DNA from: Thermodesulfobacteriota bacterium | GTDB lineage: Bacteria > Desulfobacterota > DSM-4660 > Desulfatiglandales > Desulfatiglandaceae | Assembly (NCBI GenBank): GCA_028278625.1 | Contig: JANQDY010000265.1 | Location: 1 to 18,650, forward strand | Direction of reading: 5' to 3' | Length of the DNA stretch: 18,650 bases | Shown here: positions 1 to 7,711 of the stretch, in pieces | Numbering within the stretch: the stretch's first letter is position 1 | How the letters are laid out: every line of letters begins with the position of its first letter | Made by a program: the position numbers and the translations under genes | Notes under the pieces: model-generated | The model's database searches: none | Told to the model about the DNA's origin: nothing | The model's input: only the letters and a program-made list of their open reading frames with translations

Positions 1-924
1 GGCGCTGTAGGCGGCAAGGGCGCGGTGGGCGATCCGGCGGATTTCGGTGGCTTTGGCCACGGAGCCGCGCCCGCCCCCCAGACTAATGCCCCCAAGAACC
101 ACCGCGGTGAGAACCGTGATTTCCATCCCCAGGCCCACTTCCGACCCGGCGTTGCTGAGTCGGGCCGCGTAAAACATGGCGCCGATGCTTGTGAATATTC
201 CGGACAACAAATAGGTCAGGCAAACCGTCCGGGGCACCCGAAGGCCGATGTTATGAGCGGACCGGCGCGACCCGCCCACTGCGAGAATGCGCCAGCCCGG
301 ACCCATGCGAGTGATGAAGACGTGGGCTGCGGCGGCAATGACGGCGGCCACAGCGAGGCTGGAGGGAATGCCAAGGACCGACCCGTCCGCCATAAACTCC
401 CAGATTGGAGGGTACTTGATCCCGCTACCGATAACGCCCCCCAAGTCCAGGAGCAAGACATCTACCAAAGCGCGAACAATAACGAGGGTCACCAGCGTCG
501 TTAGAAACGCTCTGAGTTTCAGATAGCCGATCATGGCACCGTTCGCGAGGCCGACGAGAGCACCTGTCGCCATAACGGCTGGCACCGCGCATCCGATGGG
601 CAGATCATAACCGTTGATGAGCAGAAGGGCCGCAAAATTGCACAAAGCAAAATTGGACCCCACGCTTAAGTCGATACCGCCGGCCATCATTACGAAAGCC
701 ATGCCCATGGCCACAAAGAGATATTCGCCCAGGACTCGGCCGAGGTCCGAAAGGCCGTAGCCTGTCAGGAATCCGGGGATCCTGGTTCCGAAGAAAAGGA
801 CTACTAAAACAAGGATCATGAATGGAATGGCATTGTCGATCCACGGTTTGCTCAACACTTCGCCAACCACATGGTCCGGAATCAATCTGTACCGCCACCG
901 CGAATAGACTTCTGATGTAGCCAC
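1..924 (-). CDS. RbsC-type ABC transporter inner-membrane permease, partial (3' end beyond window)
   Basis: This is an open frame of 308 codons from a GTG start at 924 to the window edge; the stop is not seen. The start is set by GGAGG eight bases upstream, and residue 2 onward reads ATSEVYSRWRYRLIPD before the first membrane segment. It is very hydrophobic, with several predicted membrane helices. It carries the family signatures MAGGIDLSVGS near residues 80-90 and VVLGGISLGGGRGS near 275-288, typical of the BPD_transp_2 (RbsC/XylH/YtfT) permeases that pair with sugar-type binding proteins. It follows the binding-protein gene by 84 bases and is a different paralogue from the permease at 2089-3135, so the transporter is probably a permease heterodimer. 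The last 16 visible residues (TEIRRIAHRALAAYSA) are charged where this family normally has another hydrophobic helix. That may be divergence or a sequence junction. The ATPase may lie beyond the left edge. Confidence 0.85.
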   Translation of the reverse strand, partial: MATSEVYSRWRYRLIPDHVVGEVLSKPWIDNAIPFMILVLVVLFFGTRIPGFLTGYGLSDLGRVLGEYLFVAMGMAFVMMAGGIDLSVGSNFALCNFAALLLINGYDLPIGCAVPAVMATGALVGLANGAMIGYLKLRAFLTTLVTLVIVRALVDVLLLDLGGVIGSGIKYPPIWEFMADGSVLGIPSSLAVAAVIAAAAHVFITRMGPGWRILAVGGSRRSAHNIGLRVPRTVCLTYLLSGIFTSIGAMFYAARLSNAGSEVGLGMEITVLTAVVLGGISLGGGRGSVAKATEIRRIAHRALAAYSA

Positions 925-949
925 TTGAAAGTCCTCCCGATCAAGGGTA

Positions 950-970
950 GGCGCCCGAGCCGGGGACGCC
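950..970 (-). other. GC-rich stem-loop between binding-protein and permease genes
   Basis: Read on the minus strand, GGCG (970-967) pairs with CGCC (953-950) and CCCG (964-961) pairs with CGGG (957-954). There is a three-base loop and a two-base bulge at 965-966, giving eight G-C pairs. No T-run follows, so it is not a standard intrinsic terminator. It lies in the 84-base gap after the ABC binding-protein gene, where such hairpins often protect the upstream mRNA or dampen read-through. That role is inferred. Confidence 0.4.
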
Positions 971-1008
971 CTCTTCTCCAAAAACGGAGTTCATCTTTCC
1001 ACGATTCC

Positions 1009-2019
1009 CTATTTCACCTCTTCAACCGTCCAACAAGAACAAGGGTTCATGCTCTCTTTCGTGATCAATCTCAATGGGGAATAGAGCCCCACCGGCTTGC
1101 TGCCAGGTTTCGGTTTGCTTTGAAGCAGAAATTTGATGGCATCATTGAGATCGTGGGCCTGACTTGGAACGTCGTAGCTCACGTAGGCGTCATAATTGCC
1201 ACTGGCAATGTTTTCGCATGCAGCGGCCCTCTGTCCCCCTCCGGAACTTATCACGAATACTTGATCCTGCTTGTTCATTTCTGCCACCGCCGCCGCGATA
1301 CCAACATCCTCACCGTCCCAGATTCCAAAGATGCCGCAGAGATCCGGATGTTGCTTCAGCACCGTCAACGTAATCGCGTGGGCTTTGCTGGCATCCCAGT
1401 CCGCTACTTGTTTTGAAACCACCTTGATGTGAGGGAATTTCTTCTTCAGTGTGTCTTCAATGCCCTTAACGCCGATGACGCTGGCCGGTGTTGTGAGCGA
1501 GCCTTGTATGATGGCCACTTTGCCGTTCCTGCCACTCCCCTCTCCGCAGGCCTTGGCCATGACTTCCGCTTCCATGGTTCCGATGGCGTACCAGTCGGGC
1601 CCCACGTAGACATCCCCGTTCGCAACGGACTTGAGATTCACCTGGATGACATAGATCCCGGCCTTTTGCGCCTTTTGCACCAATCGCTTGTACGCGTGCA
1701 TATCCAGATTGTGGAAGATAAGCACATCCACTTTCTCCGCGATGAGTGAATTGAGGGCCTGGGCTCCACGCTCCGTGCTCCAGTTGGGATCCCTGACAAT
1801 GATTTCATACCCAAGGGACTCGGCTTCCCGCTGCATACCGGCGAACCAGCCCTCCGTAAGGTCGAACCCCATGCCGATGGGGACAAACCCGATTTTCTTT
1901 CCTTTTAATGCTTCGTAGTAGTTCTTTGACAAACCGTCATCATACTGCTCCGCTACAGCGCTTCCGGTGGCAAAAGCGATACCGAAAATAAGCGCCATGA
2001 TCCCTGCAAGTTTCTTCAT
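1009..2019 (-). CDS. Sugar-type ABC transporter periplasmic substrate-binding protein
   Basis: This is a 336-residue binding protein of the periplasmic-binding-protein type I fold (RbsB/Peripla_BP_4 group). The ATG at 2019 is chosen over an in-frame upstream start because AGGAAAGGAG precedes it at good spacing and it opens a clean signal peptide (MKKLAGIMALIF..., predicted cut after SAVA near residue 23). The mature part begins with a KGKKIGFVPIGMGFDLTEGW stretch typical of the first beta-alpha unit. It continues with ALNSLIAEKVDVLIFHNLD, a VYVGPDWYAIGTMEAE motif, and IFGIWDGEDVGIAAAVAE, which matches the family's hinge and ligand-cleft pattern. It sits between two RbsC-type permeases and 69 bases after the first. 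The fold is usual for sugars, but relatives bind other small polar ligands. Given the carboxylate genes upstream, the ligand should be treated as unknown. Confidence 0.9.
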   Translation of the reverse strand: MKKLAGIMALIFGIAFATGSAVAEQYDDGLSKNYYEALKGKKIGFVPIGMGFDLTEGWFAGMQREAESLGYEIIVRDPNWSTERGAQALNSLIAEKVDVLIFHNLDMHAYKRLVQKAQKAGIYVIQVNLKSVANGDVYVGPDWYAIGTMEAEVMAKACGEGSGRNGKVAIIQGSLTTPASVIGVKGIEDTLKKKFPHIKVVSKQVADWDASKAHAITLTVLKQHPDLCGIFGIWDGEDVGIAAAVAEMNKQDQVFVISSGGGQRAAACENIASGNYDAYVSYDVPSQAHDLNDAIKFLLQSKPKPGSKPVGLYSPLRLITKESMNPCSCWTVEEVK

Positions 2020-2088
2020 TTCATTTTCTCCTTTCCTGGTGTCTGTTGTTTCCCGTTGCACACCCAACGATCCGTTACGCCCAAATCT

Positions 2089-3135
2089 CTAGATGTCTCC
2101 CTGCTGAGAGGTCTGTTCATCCCTTGGGTTCAAAATGGTGTCAATAACAATGGCTAAGAGCAGAATCACGCCTTTGATGATGTTTTGCATGGTGTAGCTC
2201 AGATTCATAATGGTCATGCCGTTGATCAAAATGCCGATAAGGAGCGTTCCCACGATGACATTTCGTATGCTCCCCTTCCCGCCGCTGAGGCCCACACCGC
2301 CCAGGACCACCACCAGAATCACGTCGTAGATGAGGGTTGAATTCACCAGCCGGGTGTTCATGCTGGCAACGGAGCCGGCGGCAATCACCCCAGCACCAAA
2401 TGCGATCAATGCCGAGAGCACGTACTGTATAACGATGATCGGGCGCACAGGCACTCCGGTAACCCTGGCCGCTGTGGGATTGTCGCCGACGGCATAAATG
2501 AAACGGCCGCTTTTGACGTATCGAAGGAATGGATAGGCAATGGCTGCCGTGGCGGCAAACAGGATGACCGGTGACGGCACCCCAAGGATGTTTCCGCTTC
2601 CGATGGCGGCAAACCATTCGATTCCGGCCGGCATGTATACGACGTCGTTGCTCACGAGTTCGTATTTGCTAAAACCATACACGATCGTCCCCATTGCCAA
2701 GGTGGCAAAAATGGCCGGAATCTCCACGTAGGCAATCATCACACCGTTTAATATGCCCACCGCCAGGACAAAGCAAAACGCCAATGGAACAGCCACTTCC
2801 ATCCCCACGCCGTTGCGTACCTGTTGCAGAAGCCAAGCCACGGACATGGCCATCACAGCTACCATGGAAAGATCGATGCCGCGGCCGATGATGGCGATTG
2901 CCATACCGATGCCGAGAATCCCTAAGATAGAGACATTCTGAACCAGGGAGAGCACATTTCCCGGGGTAAGAAAATCCCGAAGAATGATGGAAAAGGTGAT
3001 GAAAAGTAAAATCGCAATAGCCAAAACGATGCGCTCTTGCGTGAATCCGTTCCGAAATCCCCGCAGGCGGGAAGAGAAATCCCGAGTCTCTCCCTTGCAG
3101 GCAACCTGTTCTACGGTCTTTGCATTACTTTCCAC
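2089..3135 (-). CDS. RbsC-type ABC transporter inner-membrane permease
   Basis: This is a complete 348-residue permease of the BPD_transp_2 family. The start is GTG at 3135, with AGAGGA about eight bases upstream; no better ATG is near. A hydrophilic N-terminus of about 35 residues is followed by roughly eight to ten hydrophobic segments. Signatures seen are LGIGMAIAIIGRGIDLSM near residues 74-91, YAVGDNPTAARVTGVPV near 215-231 (the cytoplasmic loop that contacts the ATPase) and VVVLGGVGLSGGKGS near 276-290. A normal hydrophobic helix follows the last motif (VIVGTLLIGILINGM), unlike the paralogue at 1-924. It starts 56 bases after dctM and is followed by the binding-protein gene, so it is the first gene of the ABC block. 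The transported solute cannot be read from the sequence. Confidence 0.93.
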   Translation of the reverse strand: MESNAKTVEQVACKGETRDFSSRLRGFRNGFTQERIVLAIAILLFITFSIILRDFLTPGNVLSLVQNVSILGILGIGMAIAIIGRGIDLSMVAVMAMSVAWLLQQVRNGVGMEVAVPLAFCFVLAVGILNGVMIAYVEIPAIFATLAMGTIVYGFSKYELVSNDVVYMPAGIEWFAAIGSGNILGVPSPVILFAATAAIAYPFLRYVKSGRFIYAVGDNPTAARVTGVPVRPIIVIQYVLSALIAFGAGVIAAGSVASMNTRLVNSTLIYDVILVVVLGGVGLSGGKGSIRNVIVGTLLIGILINGMTIMNLSYTMQNIIKGVILLLAIVIDTILNPRDEQTSQQGDI

Positions 3136-3162
3136 GGTCTGTTTCCTCTTAGGCCCTTAATG

Positions 3163-3185
3163 TCCCGGGGCATCTCCATCCGGGA
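3163..3185 (-). other. Short stem-loop between dctM and the ABC permease
   Basis: On the minus strand TCCCGG (3185-3180) and CCGGGA (3168-3163) form a perfect six-pair stem with an 11-base loop, starting six bases after the dctM stop codon. There is no T-run, so it is unlikely to be a complete intrinsic terminator. It marks the boundary between the TRAP and ABC blocks. Confidence 0.3.
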
Positions 3186-3191
3186 TCGGTT

Positions 3192-4481
3192 TTAAAACAT
3201 CTTATCCGGCAGCCACAAAACAAGTTGAGGGAATAGGGAAAGGATGAGCACACCGATAATAAGCAAGGCGGCAAAGGGCAAGGCCCCTTCCACAACGCTC
3301 CTGATGGACGATTCCCTTCCCACGGCCTGTATGGTATACAGATTGAGTCCCACGGGCGGCGTAATCAATCCCACCTCCAGGAGCAAAACCAGGGTCACAC
3401 CGAACCAGATCGGATCCATACCCAGATCAACAATGATGGGATGCACAACGGATACGGTGAGTACCATCATGGAAATGGCATCGATAAACATTCCCAGGAA
3501 AATATAGAGCAAGGCCACCATGGCCCATATCCCCAATGGATGCAGGGGGAGTTGAACAACCCAGTTTGCGATTTCCCGGGTGGCTCCCCAACTAAAAAGC
3601 GCATAGGAAAATAGCTGCGCGCTGATAATGACAAAAAGGAGCATGCTGGTAAGATTGACCGTGCTCACAAGACCACGCTTAAGCGTATTCCAGCTCAATC
3701 CTTTATAGGATGCGGAAACAACGAGGCTCATGACCACGCCGACGGCGGCAATCTCCGTGGGAGTGGCCCAGCCAAGGTATATGCCGGCGAGGATGGCCAA
3801 GAGGATAATAACGACCGGAAGCAGGTCGAGCAGGGAACCAATCATCTCTCTCACATCCGGTTTACTTTGGCTTTTGGGAGCAATGCCCGGATTGAACACG
3901 CTACGGAGGCCGATATAAAGTGCGAACAGGAAGGCCATGATGAGACCCGGAATGATCCCGCCCACAAAGAGCCGCCCAATGGATTCCTGTACCATGGAGC
4001 CGTAGATGATCATGGCGATGCTGGGCGGGATCAGTATTCCCAGAGTACCGCCCGCAGCAAGGCTCCCGTAGATCACCTTCTTATCATACCCTCTTTTCAG
4101 CATCTCCGGAATCGCCACCGTCCCCATGGTGGCGGCCGTGGCCACGCTTGAACCGCTGATGGCGGCGAAAATGCTGCAAGCGGAAATGTTGGTTTGAAGC
4201 AGGCCGCCGGGAAGCCAGCGGACCCATATGGAGATGGCCCGATAAAACCTTTTGCTCACGCCCGAACCGAGCATGATCTCGCCCATGAGAATAAAAAGCG
4301 GGGCCGCGGCTATTTCGAAACTGGTGCTATTGTTCCAAAGGACGGAACCGGCGCCGTGAAGCAGGTTGGTATCCAATAGCAGCAATGCGCTCAAACCCAC
4401 CGTGCCTAGGGCAACGGCAATGGGCATACCCGTGAAAAGCAATACAAACAGTATGCCGAACATAATGAGTCCAACGTCCAT
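3192..4481 (-). CDS. dctM: TRAP transporter large permease (DctM)
   Basis: This is a complete 429-residue large membrane subunit of a tripartite ATP-independent periplasmic (TRAP) transporter. It forms the Na+-coupled transport channel of the elevator-type IT superfamily. It is hydrophobic throughout, with about 11-12 predicted helices. Family patterns seen are LLFTGMPIAVALGTVGLSALLL near the N-terminus, GSGVSKRFYRAISIWVRWLPGG, SGSSVATAATMGTVAIPEML, GGTLGILIPPSIAMIIYG, and the C-terminal VGLITPPVGLNLYTIQ, which is the second re-entrant hairpin motif. Length is normal for the family. The ATG at 4481 has AAAGGAG nearby, and the gene begins 29 bases after dctQ. TRAP systems usually import carboxylates such as C4-dicarboxylates, sialate, oxoacids and aromatic acids, which suits the carboxylic-acid enzymes upstream. 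Confidence 0.96.
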   Translation of the reverse strand: MDVGLIMFGILFVLLFTGMPIAVALGTVGLSALLLLDTNLLHGAGSVLWNNSTSFEIAAAPLFILMGEIMLGSGVSKRFYRAISIWVRWLPGGLLQTNISACSIFAAISGSSVATAATMGTVAIPEMLKRGYDKKVIYGSLAAGGTLGILIPPSIAMIIYGSMVQESIGRLFVGGIIPGLIMAFLFALYIGLRSVFNPGIAPKSQSKPDVREMIGSLLDLLPVVIILLAILAGIYLGWATPTEIAAVGVVMSLVVSASYKGLSWNTLKRGLVSTVNLTSMLLFVIISAQLFSYALFSWGATREIANWVVQLPLHPLGIWAMVALLYIFLGMFIDAISMMVLTVSVVHPIIVDLGMDPIWFGVTLVLLLEVGLITPPVGLNLYTIQAVGRESSIRSVVEGALPFAALLIIGVLILSLFPQLVLWLPDKMF

Positions 4482-4510
4482 CCTTTCGCTCCTTTAATAA
4501 CCCCAAGAAA

Positions 4511-5041
4511 TCATTTCCCGGTTTCAGAATTCTCCCCGCGGAACCAACCGATGATCTTCATGACAAGTTGAATGTTCAACATAATGAATCCAAGCAGCAG
4601 AACAATCTGCGGTATCCAGAGCGGGGTGTGAGAGATGTCCGACGACCGTGATCCCAGCATCAGGGCTTGATGGAAATGCCCGTACCAGATATAGGTCAGC
4701 CCCACGCTGTAGATAAGAAATAGTAGTAGCGAGAAGACCAGGTCAAAGGCGCGGCGCCATTTCGGTTTCAACAAGGCAATCAATACATCCACCGCCAGGT
4801 GCCGGTTCGCCTTGGTTACGGAAGCAAGTCCGAAGATGGTCACCATGGCCAGAGAATAACCGGTATATTCAATGGAGATGTAGATACTGCTATTGAGTAT
4901 CTTTCGAACAAAAACCTCAATGGAAATCAAAAGCAGCATGAACAACAGCGAGACCACTCCAATGAAAACCCCGAACCGATCGATTCTCTCAAAAATCCAA
5001 CCCATCGTTGAAATGGATTTTTTCAGGTATGAAAAGCCCAT
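4511..5041 (-). CDS. dctQ: TRAP transporter small permease (DctQ)
   Basis: This is a 176-residue small membrane subunit of a TRAP transporter, which scaffolds the large permease. It has a short positively charged start (MGFSYLKKS) and four hydrophobic segments at roughly residues 20-45, 55-80, 92-115 and 137-160. Family features include an NRHLAVDVLIALL stretch after the second segment and a WIPQIVLLLGFIMLNIQL segment near the end. The ATG at 5041 has GAGAGG upstream. It lies between dctP and dctM in the usual P-Q-M order, after a strong stem-loop at 5080-5120. Confidence 0.93.
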   Translation of the reverse strand: MGFSYLKKSISTMGWIFERIDRFGVFIGVVSLLFMLLLISIEVFVRKILNSSIYISIEYTGYSLAMVTIFGLASVTKANRHLAVDVLIALLKPKWRRAFDLVFSLLLFLIYSVGLTYIWYGHFHQALMLGSRSSDISHTPLWIPQIVLLLGFIMLNIQLVMKIIGWFRGENSETGK

Positions 5042-5079
5042 AACACCTCTCGCGCCTCCCCGCTGAATTTGCCTGCATC

Positions 5080-5120
5080 ACCGCCTTCATTTAGGGCTTT
5101 AAGCCATTATTGAAGACGGT
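5080..5120 (-). other. Long intercistronic stem-loop between dctP and dctQ
   Basis: On the minus strand ACCGTCTTCA (5120-5111) pairs with TGAAGGCGGT (5089-5080) over ten positions with only one G-U wobble. The loop contains a second small hairpin, GGCT...AGCC (5105-5095). It begins 17 bases after the dctP stop and has no T-run after it. Placement directly after a periplasmic binding-protein gene fits the known habit of such operons to keep more binding-protein mRNA than permease mRNA through 3' stem protection. That function is inferred here. Confidence 0.55.
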
Positions 5121-5137
5121 TTTGCGACCCTACATGC

Positions 5138-6184
5138 CTATTTGTCTCCTACGGCCTTGAGGCAGATATCCAACATGGCCTTGCCCTGGGGTCCCACGCG
5201 ATCTACCCATTTGGGCCAGGCTTCTTTCTTGGTGAGATCCCGCATGTATGTGTAGTCCTGCTGACTTGGAACGTTTATGGTCCAACCTTGATCCTCCTCC
5301 AGCCATTTCACCTCAACCGGGTTGTTTTCGATGAGGTTCTTGTTGATGGCCTTGCCGGCCGCGGCCATCTCCTCCATGAGCACCTTCTTCAAGTCCTCTG
5401 GCAGTTGAGCCACTTTTTCTTTGTTGAACAGGGCGAAAGAACTCGCCCCTTTGATATTGCACACATACATGTATTTCAGGACTTCGTACCATTTGAAAAG
5501 CCGCAGGATCTCCGCCGCACATAACACACCGTCACACATGCCCCTTTGCAGAGCCGTGTACACCTCGGGCCCGGTCAGAACGGCCGCCGTGGCGCCTATT
5601 GCCTTAAGCATGTCCGCACCTTCGGCCGAGTATTCACGAATCTGCAGTCCTTTCAGGTCCGCGGGACCTTTGATTTCCTTGCCTTTGCGCGTAGAGATCA
5701 CCCCGGGGCCCCAATAGTATTGACCCAGAGGAACCGCATGAAACCGGTCCCAAATTCCCTGCAGTACTTTCTTGACCCCGGGGTCATTCCATATTTTGTC
5801 ATAGATTGCGTAATATTCGTTCAGGTTGAGGATCAGCCGAGGCAACAGAAAAGGCAGTTCCACCGCTCCCAATAGCGGCGCGTCACCGGTGTTGTAGCCG
5901 TTGATCATTTCGAGCCCTTCCACCAGGCCCTGACGAACCAACCGCAAGGCCTCATTCGCTTTGTACGGTGTCTCGCTGAAGGTTACAAAATCGATTTTCA
6001 GGCGGCCGTTTGTTCGTTTCTCGATGTTTCTCAGGTGCTCCGCTGTGATCTTCCCCGATGGAAAGGCTTCTGAAACCACGGAAACGTATTTCCACTTAAA
6101 TGTCTTGTCCGCGCCAAACCCCACTCCCGGAAAGCTCATCCCAATTACCAAAAACAACGCCAAACAAACCAGTTTCCTTCCCAT
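5138..6184 (-). CDS. dctP: TRAP transporter periplasmic substrate-binding protein (DctP)
   Basis: This is a 348-residue extracytoplasmic receptor of the DctP family. The ATG at 6184 is preferred over in-frame upstream codons because AGGAGG lies nine bases before it and it opens a signal peptide (MGRKLVCLALFLVIGMSFPG, predicted cut after GFGA near residue 25). Family features are a mature start with an FKWKYVSVVSEAFPSG strand-helix unit, the KGLQIREYS motif with Arg183 at the position of the conserved carboxylate-binding arginine, and TGPEVYTALQRGMCDG near residues 205-219. The arginine predicts an organic-acid ligand, but the exact acid cannot be read. The gene starts 147 bases after the PrpD-family gene. 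I found no convincing promoter in that gap, so it may be read from the catabolic operon upstream or from a promoter I cannot recognise. Confidence 0.94.
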   Translation of the reverse strand: MGRKLVCLALFLVIGMSFPGVGFGADKTFKWKYVSVVSEAFPSGKITAEHLRNIEKRTNGRLKIDFVTFSETPYKANEALRLVRQGLVEGLEMINGYNTGDAPLLGAVELPFLLPRLILNLNEYYAIYDKIWNDPGVKKVLQGIWDRFHAVPLGQYYWGPGVISTRKGKEIKGPADLKGLQIREYSAEGADMLKAIGATAAVLTGPEVYTALQRGMCDGVLCAAEILRLFKWYEVLKYMYVCNIKGASSFALFNKEKVAQLPEDLKKVLMEEMAAAGKAINKNLIENNPVEVKWLEEDQGWTINVPSQQDYTYMRDLTKKEAWPKWVDRVGPQGKAMLDICLKAVGDK

Positions 6185-6331
6185 TCCTAACGCCTCCTTT
6201 TCTTGGTGCGCAGTCCGAAGCCGAATCGTAACCAATCGATCTTCAACGCCTCTGAACCGCTGTTTCTGGAATACCATCATCACCATCCAACGGGACGGAT
6301 CGATGCCGAAAAAACCAAATTTCTAAACACA

Positions 6332-7711
6332 TCAAAAACATAGATGTCTTACAGTGGACAAAGCAGGGAGTGAGAGCACCTTTTCCATGAATCTACGGGC
6401 GCCCGCATCCCCAAATCGGTGACGCACACAATTGACGAATTTCTTCTCCAGCTGCTGTTCCGATAAAGGACGAACAACGCTTCCGGGTGGATCCATCACC
6501 GTGTGTTCAATCCATGTTCCATCCTCAAAAGTGACACGAACACGTGCGCCGAAGCGGTCCGGAAAGGCGGATTGAATCTCTTCGTCCATTTCCGTATGAA
6601 CCTTATCCGCAACGGCAAGGATCTCCTGATCCGACAATATGGCTTCGTCAAGATAGACCCTGGGGTCCTCGATTTTTCCATGGACGGCCAGCCCCACTGT
6701 AAAGGGGAGACTGTATTGGGCTGCCAAAATGGATCCGGGGCGCTTGACATTGTGCTCATGGACCAGGTTTTCGTGACCGAAAACCCGGATCTCTTGAATC
6801 ATGGATGGTTCCAGGGGCCGTTCTTGGGCCATGGTCTCCACGCAATCGATAACTGAATGCAGTACGCCGCATGCCGCCGAAGGCTTGATACTGATTTCTT
6901 GGATGATAAATCGCTCCCCCAAATCCGCCATCAGCCGACCCCATCCGGGTATTGCGGTGTCCTGATTGAACACCCCCACAAAGCCGTATTTGCCCTCCAG
7001 AATCTCACGGGGTCCGGTGAAGCCCATTTCCGCCAATCGCGCGGCCTTGAGACCAGATTCGGCAGCATGTCCCGCGTGGATCCGCTTGACCATGGAGCCG
7101 GTCTCCGCAAACTGGGCCACACCCGAAGCAAATGAGCCGGTCAACCCAAGAGCATGCTCAAGACTTTCCGTTCCCAGGTTGAGAATCCGGCCGCAGGCCG
7201 CGGTCGCACCAAAGGCCCCGAAAGTACCGGTGGGATGAAACCCCTTTTTCAGATGGGTTCGTGCCATGCACGCCCCGATCCGACCCATGACTTCGTAACC
7301 GGCCACCACGGACGTGAGAAATTCCAACCCGGAACTCTCCCGCTGTTCGGCCAAAGCCAATGACGCGGGCACGACCACTGAACCCGGATGGGATATGGAA
7401 GGATAGTGCACGTCATCCAGCTCGAATCCATGGGCCGCGGTGCCGTTCGCCAGTGCTGCCAATCCGGGACGGAAACAGCGGTCCCCGACCCCCAGGATTG
7501 TTGAGGATCCCTGGCACGCTTCCTTTAGGGCGTAGTCGATTATGATCCGCCCCCACCGGGTCTGGGTCGCGAAAACAGCGACACCCAGCGTATCGAGAAC
7601 CAGCCACACCGCCTTTTGAAGAACCTCCGGCGGGATTTTCTCAGGCTTTAGACCGGAGACAAAATCGGCCAGCACACGGGTTGCATTCATATGGCTTTTT
7701 ATTCCATCCAT
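6332..7711 (-). CDS. MmgE/PrpD family protein (2-methylcitrate dehydratase or aconitate decarboxylase-like)
   Basis: This is a 459-residue MmgE/PrpD-family enzyme. The family includes 2-methylcitrate dehydratase (PrpD), cis-aconitate decarboxylase (CAD/ACOD1) and some epimerases. Family marks seen are LDTLGVAVFA (residues 40-49), NGTAAHGFELDDVH (89-102), HPGSVVVPA (108-116), GFHPTGTFGAFGA (157-169), KRIHAGHAAESGLKAARLAE (209-228) and an IKPSAACGVLH stretch (275-285). Asp100, His108, His159 and Lys209 appear to match conserved active-site positions of the family, so an active enzyme is likely. The ATG at 7711 has a GGA-type site seven bases upstream and overlaps prpF by 13 bases. An ATG at 7690 (MNATRV) is possible but has weaker ribosome-binding context. 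The gene ends the catabolic block. Its neighbours suit a dehydratase or decarboxylase acting on a tricarboxylate or branched dicarboxylate, but the exact substrate is open. Confidence 0.9.
   Translation of the reverse strand: MDGIKSHMNATRVLADFVSGLKPEKIPPEVLQKAVWLVLDTLGVAVFATQTRWGRIIIDYALKEACQGSSTILGVGDRCFRPGLAALANGTAAHGFELDDVHYPSISHPGSVVVPASLALAEQRESSGLEFLTSVVAGYEVMGRIGACMARTHLKKGFHPTGTFGAFGATAACGRILNLGTESLEHALGLTGSFASGVAQFAETGSMVKRIHAGHAAESGLKAARLAEMGFTGPREILEGKYGFVGVFNQDTAIPGWGRLMADLGERFIIQEISIKPSAACGVLHSVIDCVETMAQERPLEPSMIQEIRVFGHENLVHEHNVKRPGSILAAQYSLPFTVGLAVHGKIEDPRVYLDEAILSDQEILAVADKVHTEMDEEIQSAFPDRFGARVRVTFEDGTWIEHTVMDPPGSVVRPLSEQQLEKKFVNCVRHRFGDAGARRFMEKVLSLPALSTVRHLCF

Noticed and set aside
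605..898. Minus-strand ATG frame of 97 codons at the left end
   Set aside because: It is an alternative frame inside the partial permease, which has a GTG start at 924 and clear family motifs in its own frame.
2054..2069. Five-pair hairpin CGTTG...CAACG between the first permease and the binding-protein gene
   Set aside because: Short, no T-run, and could occur by chance.
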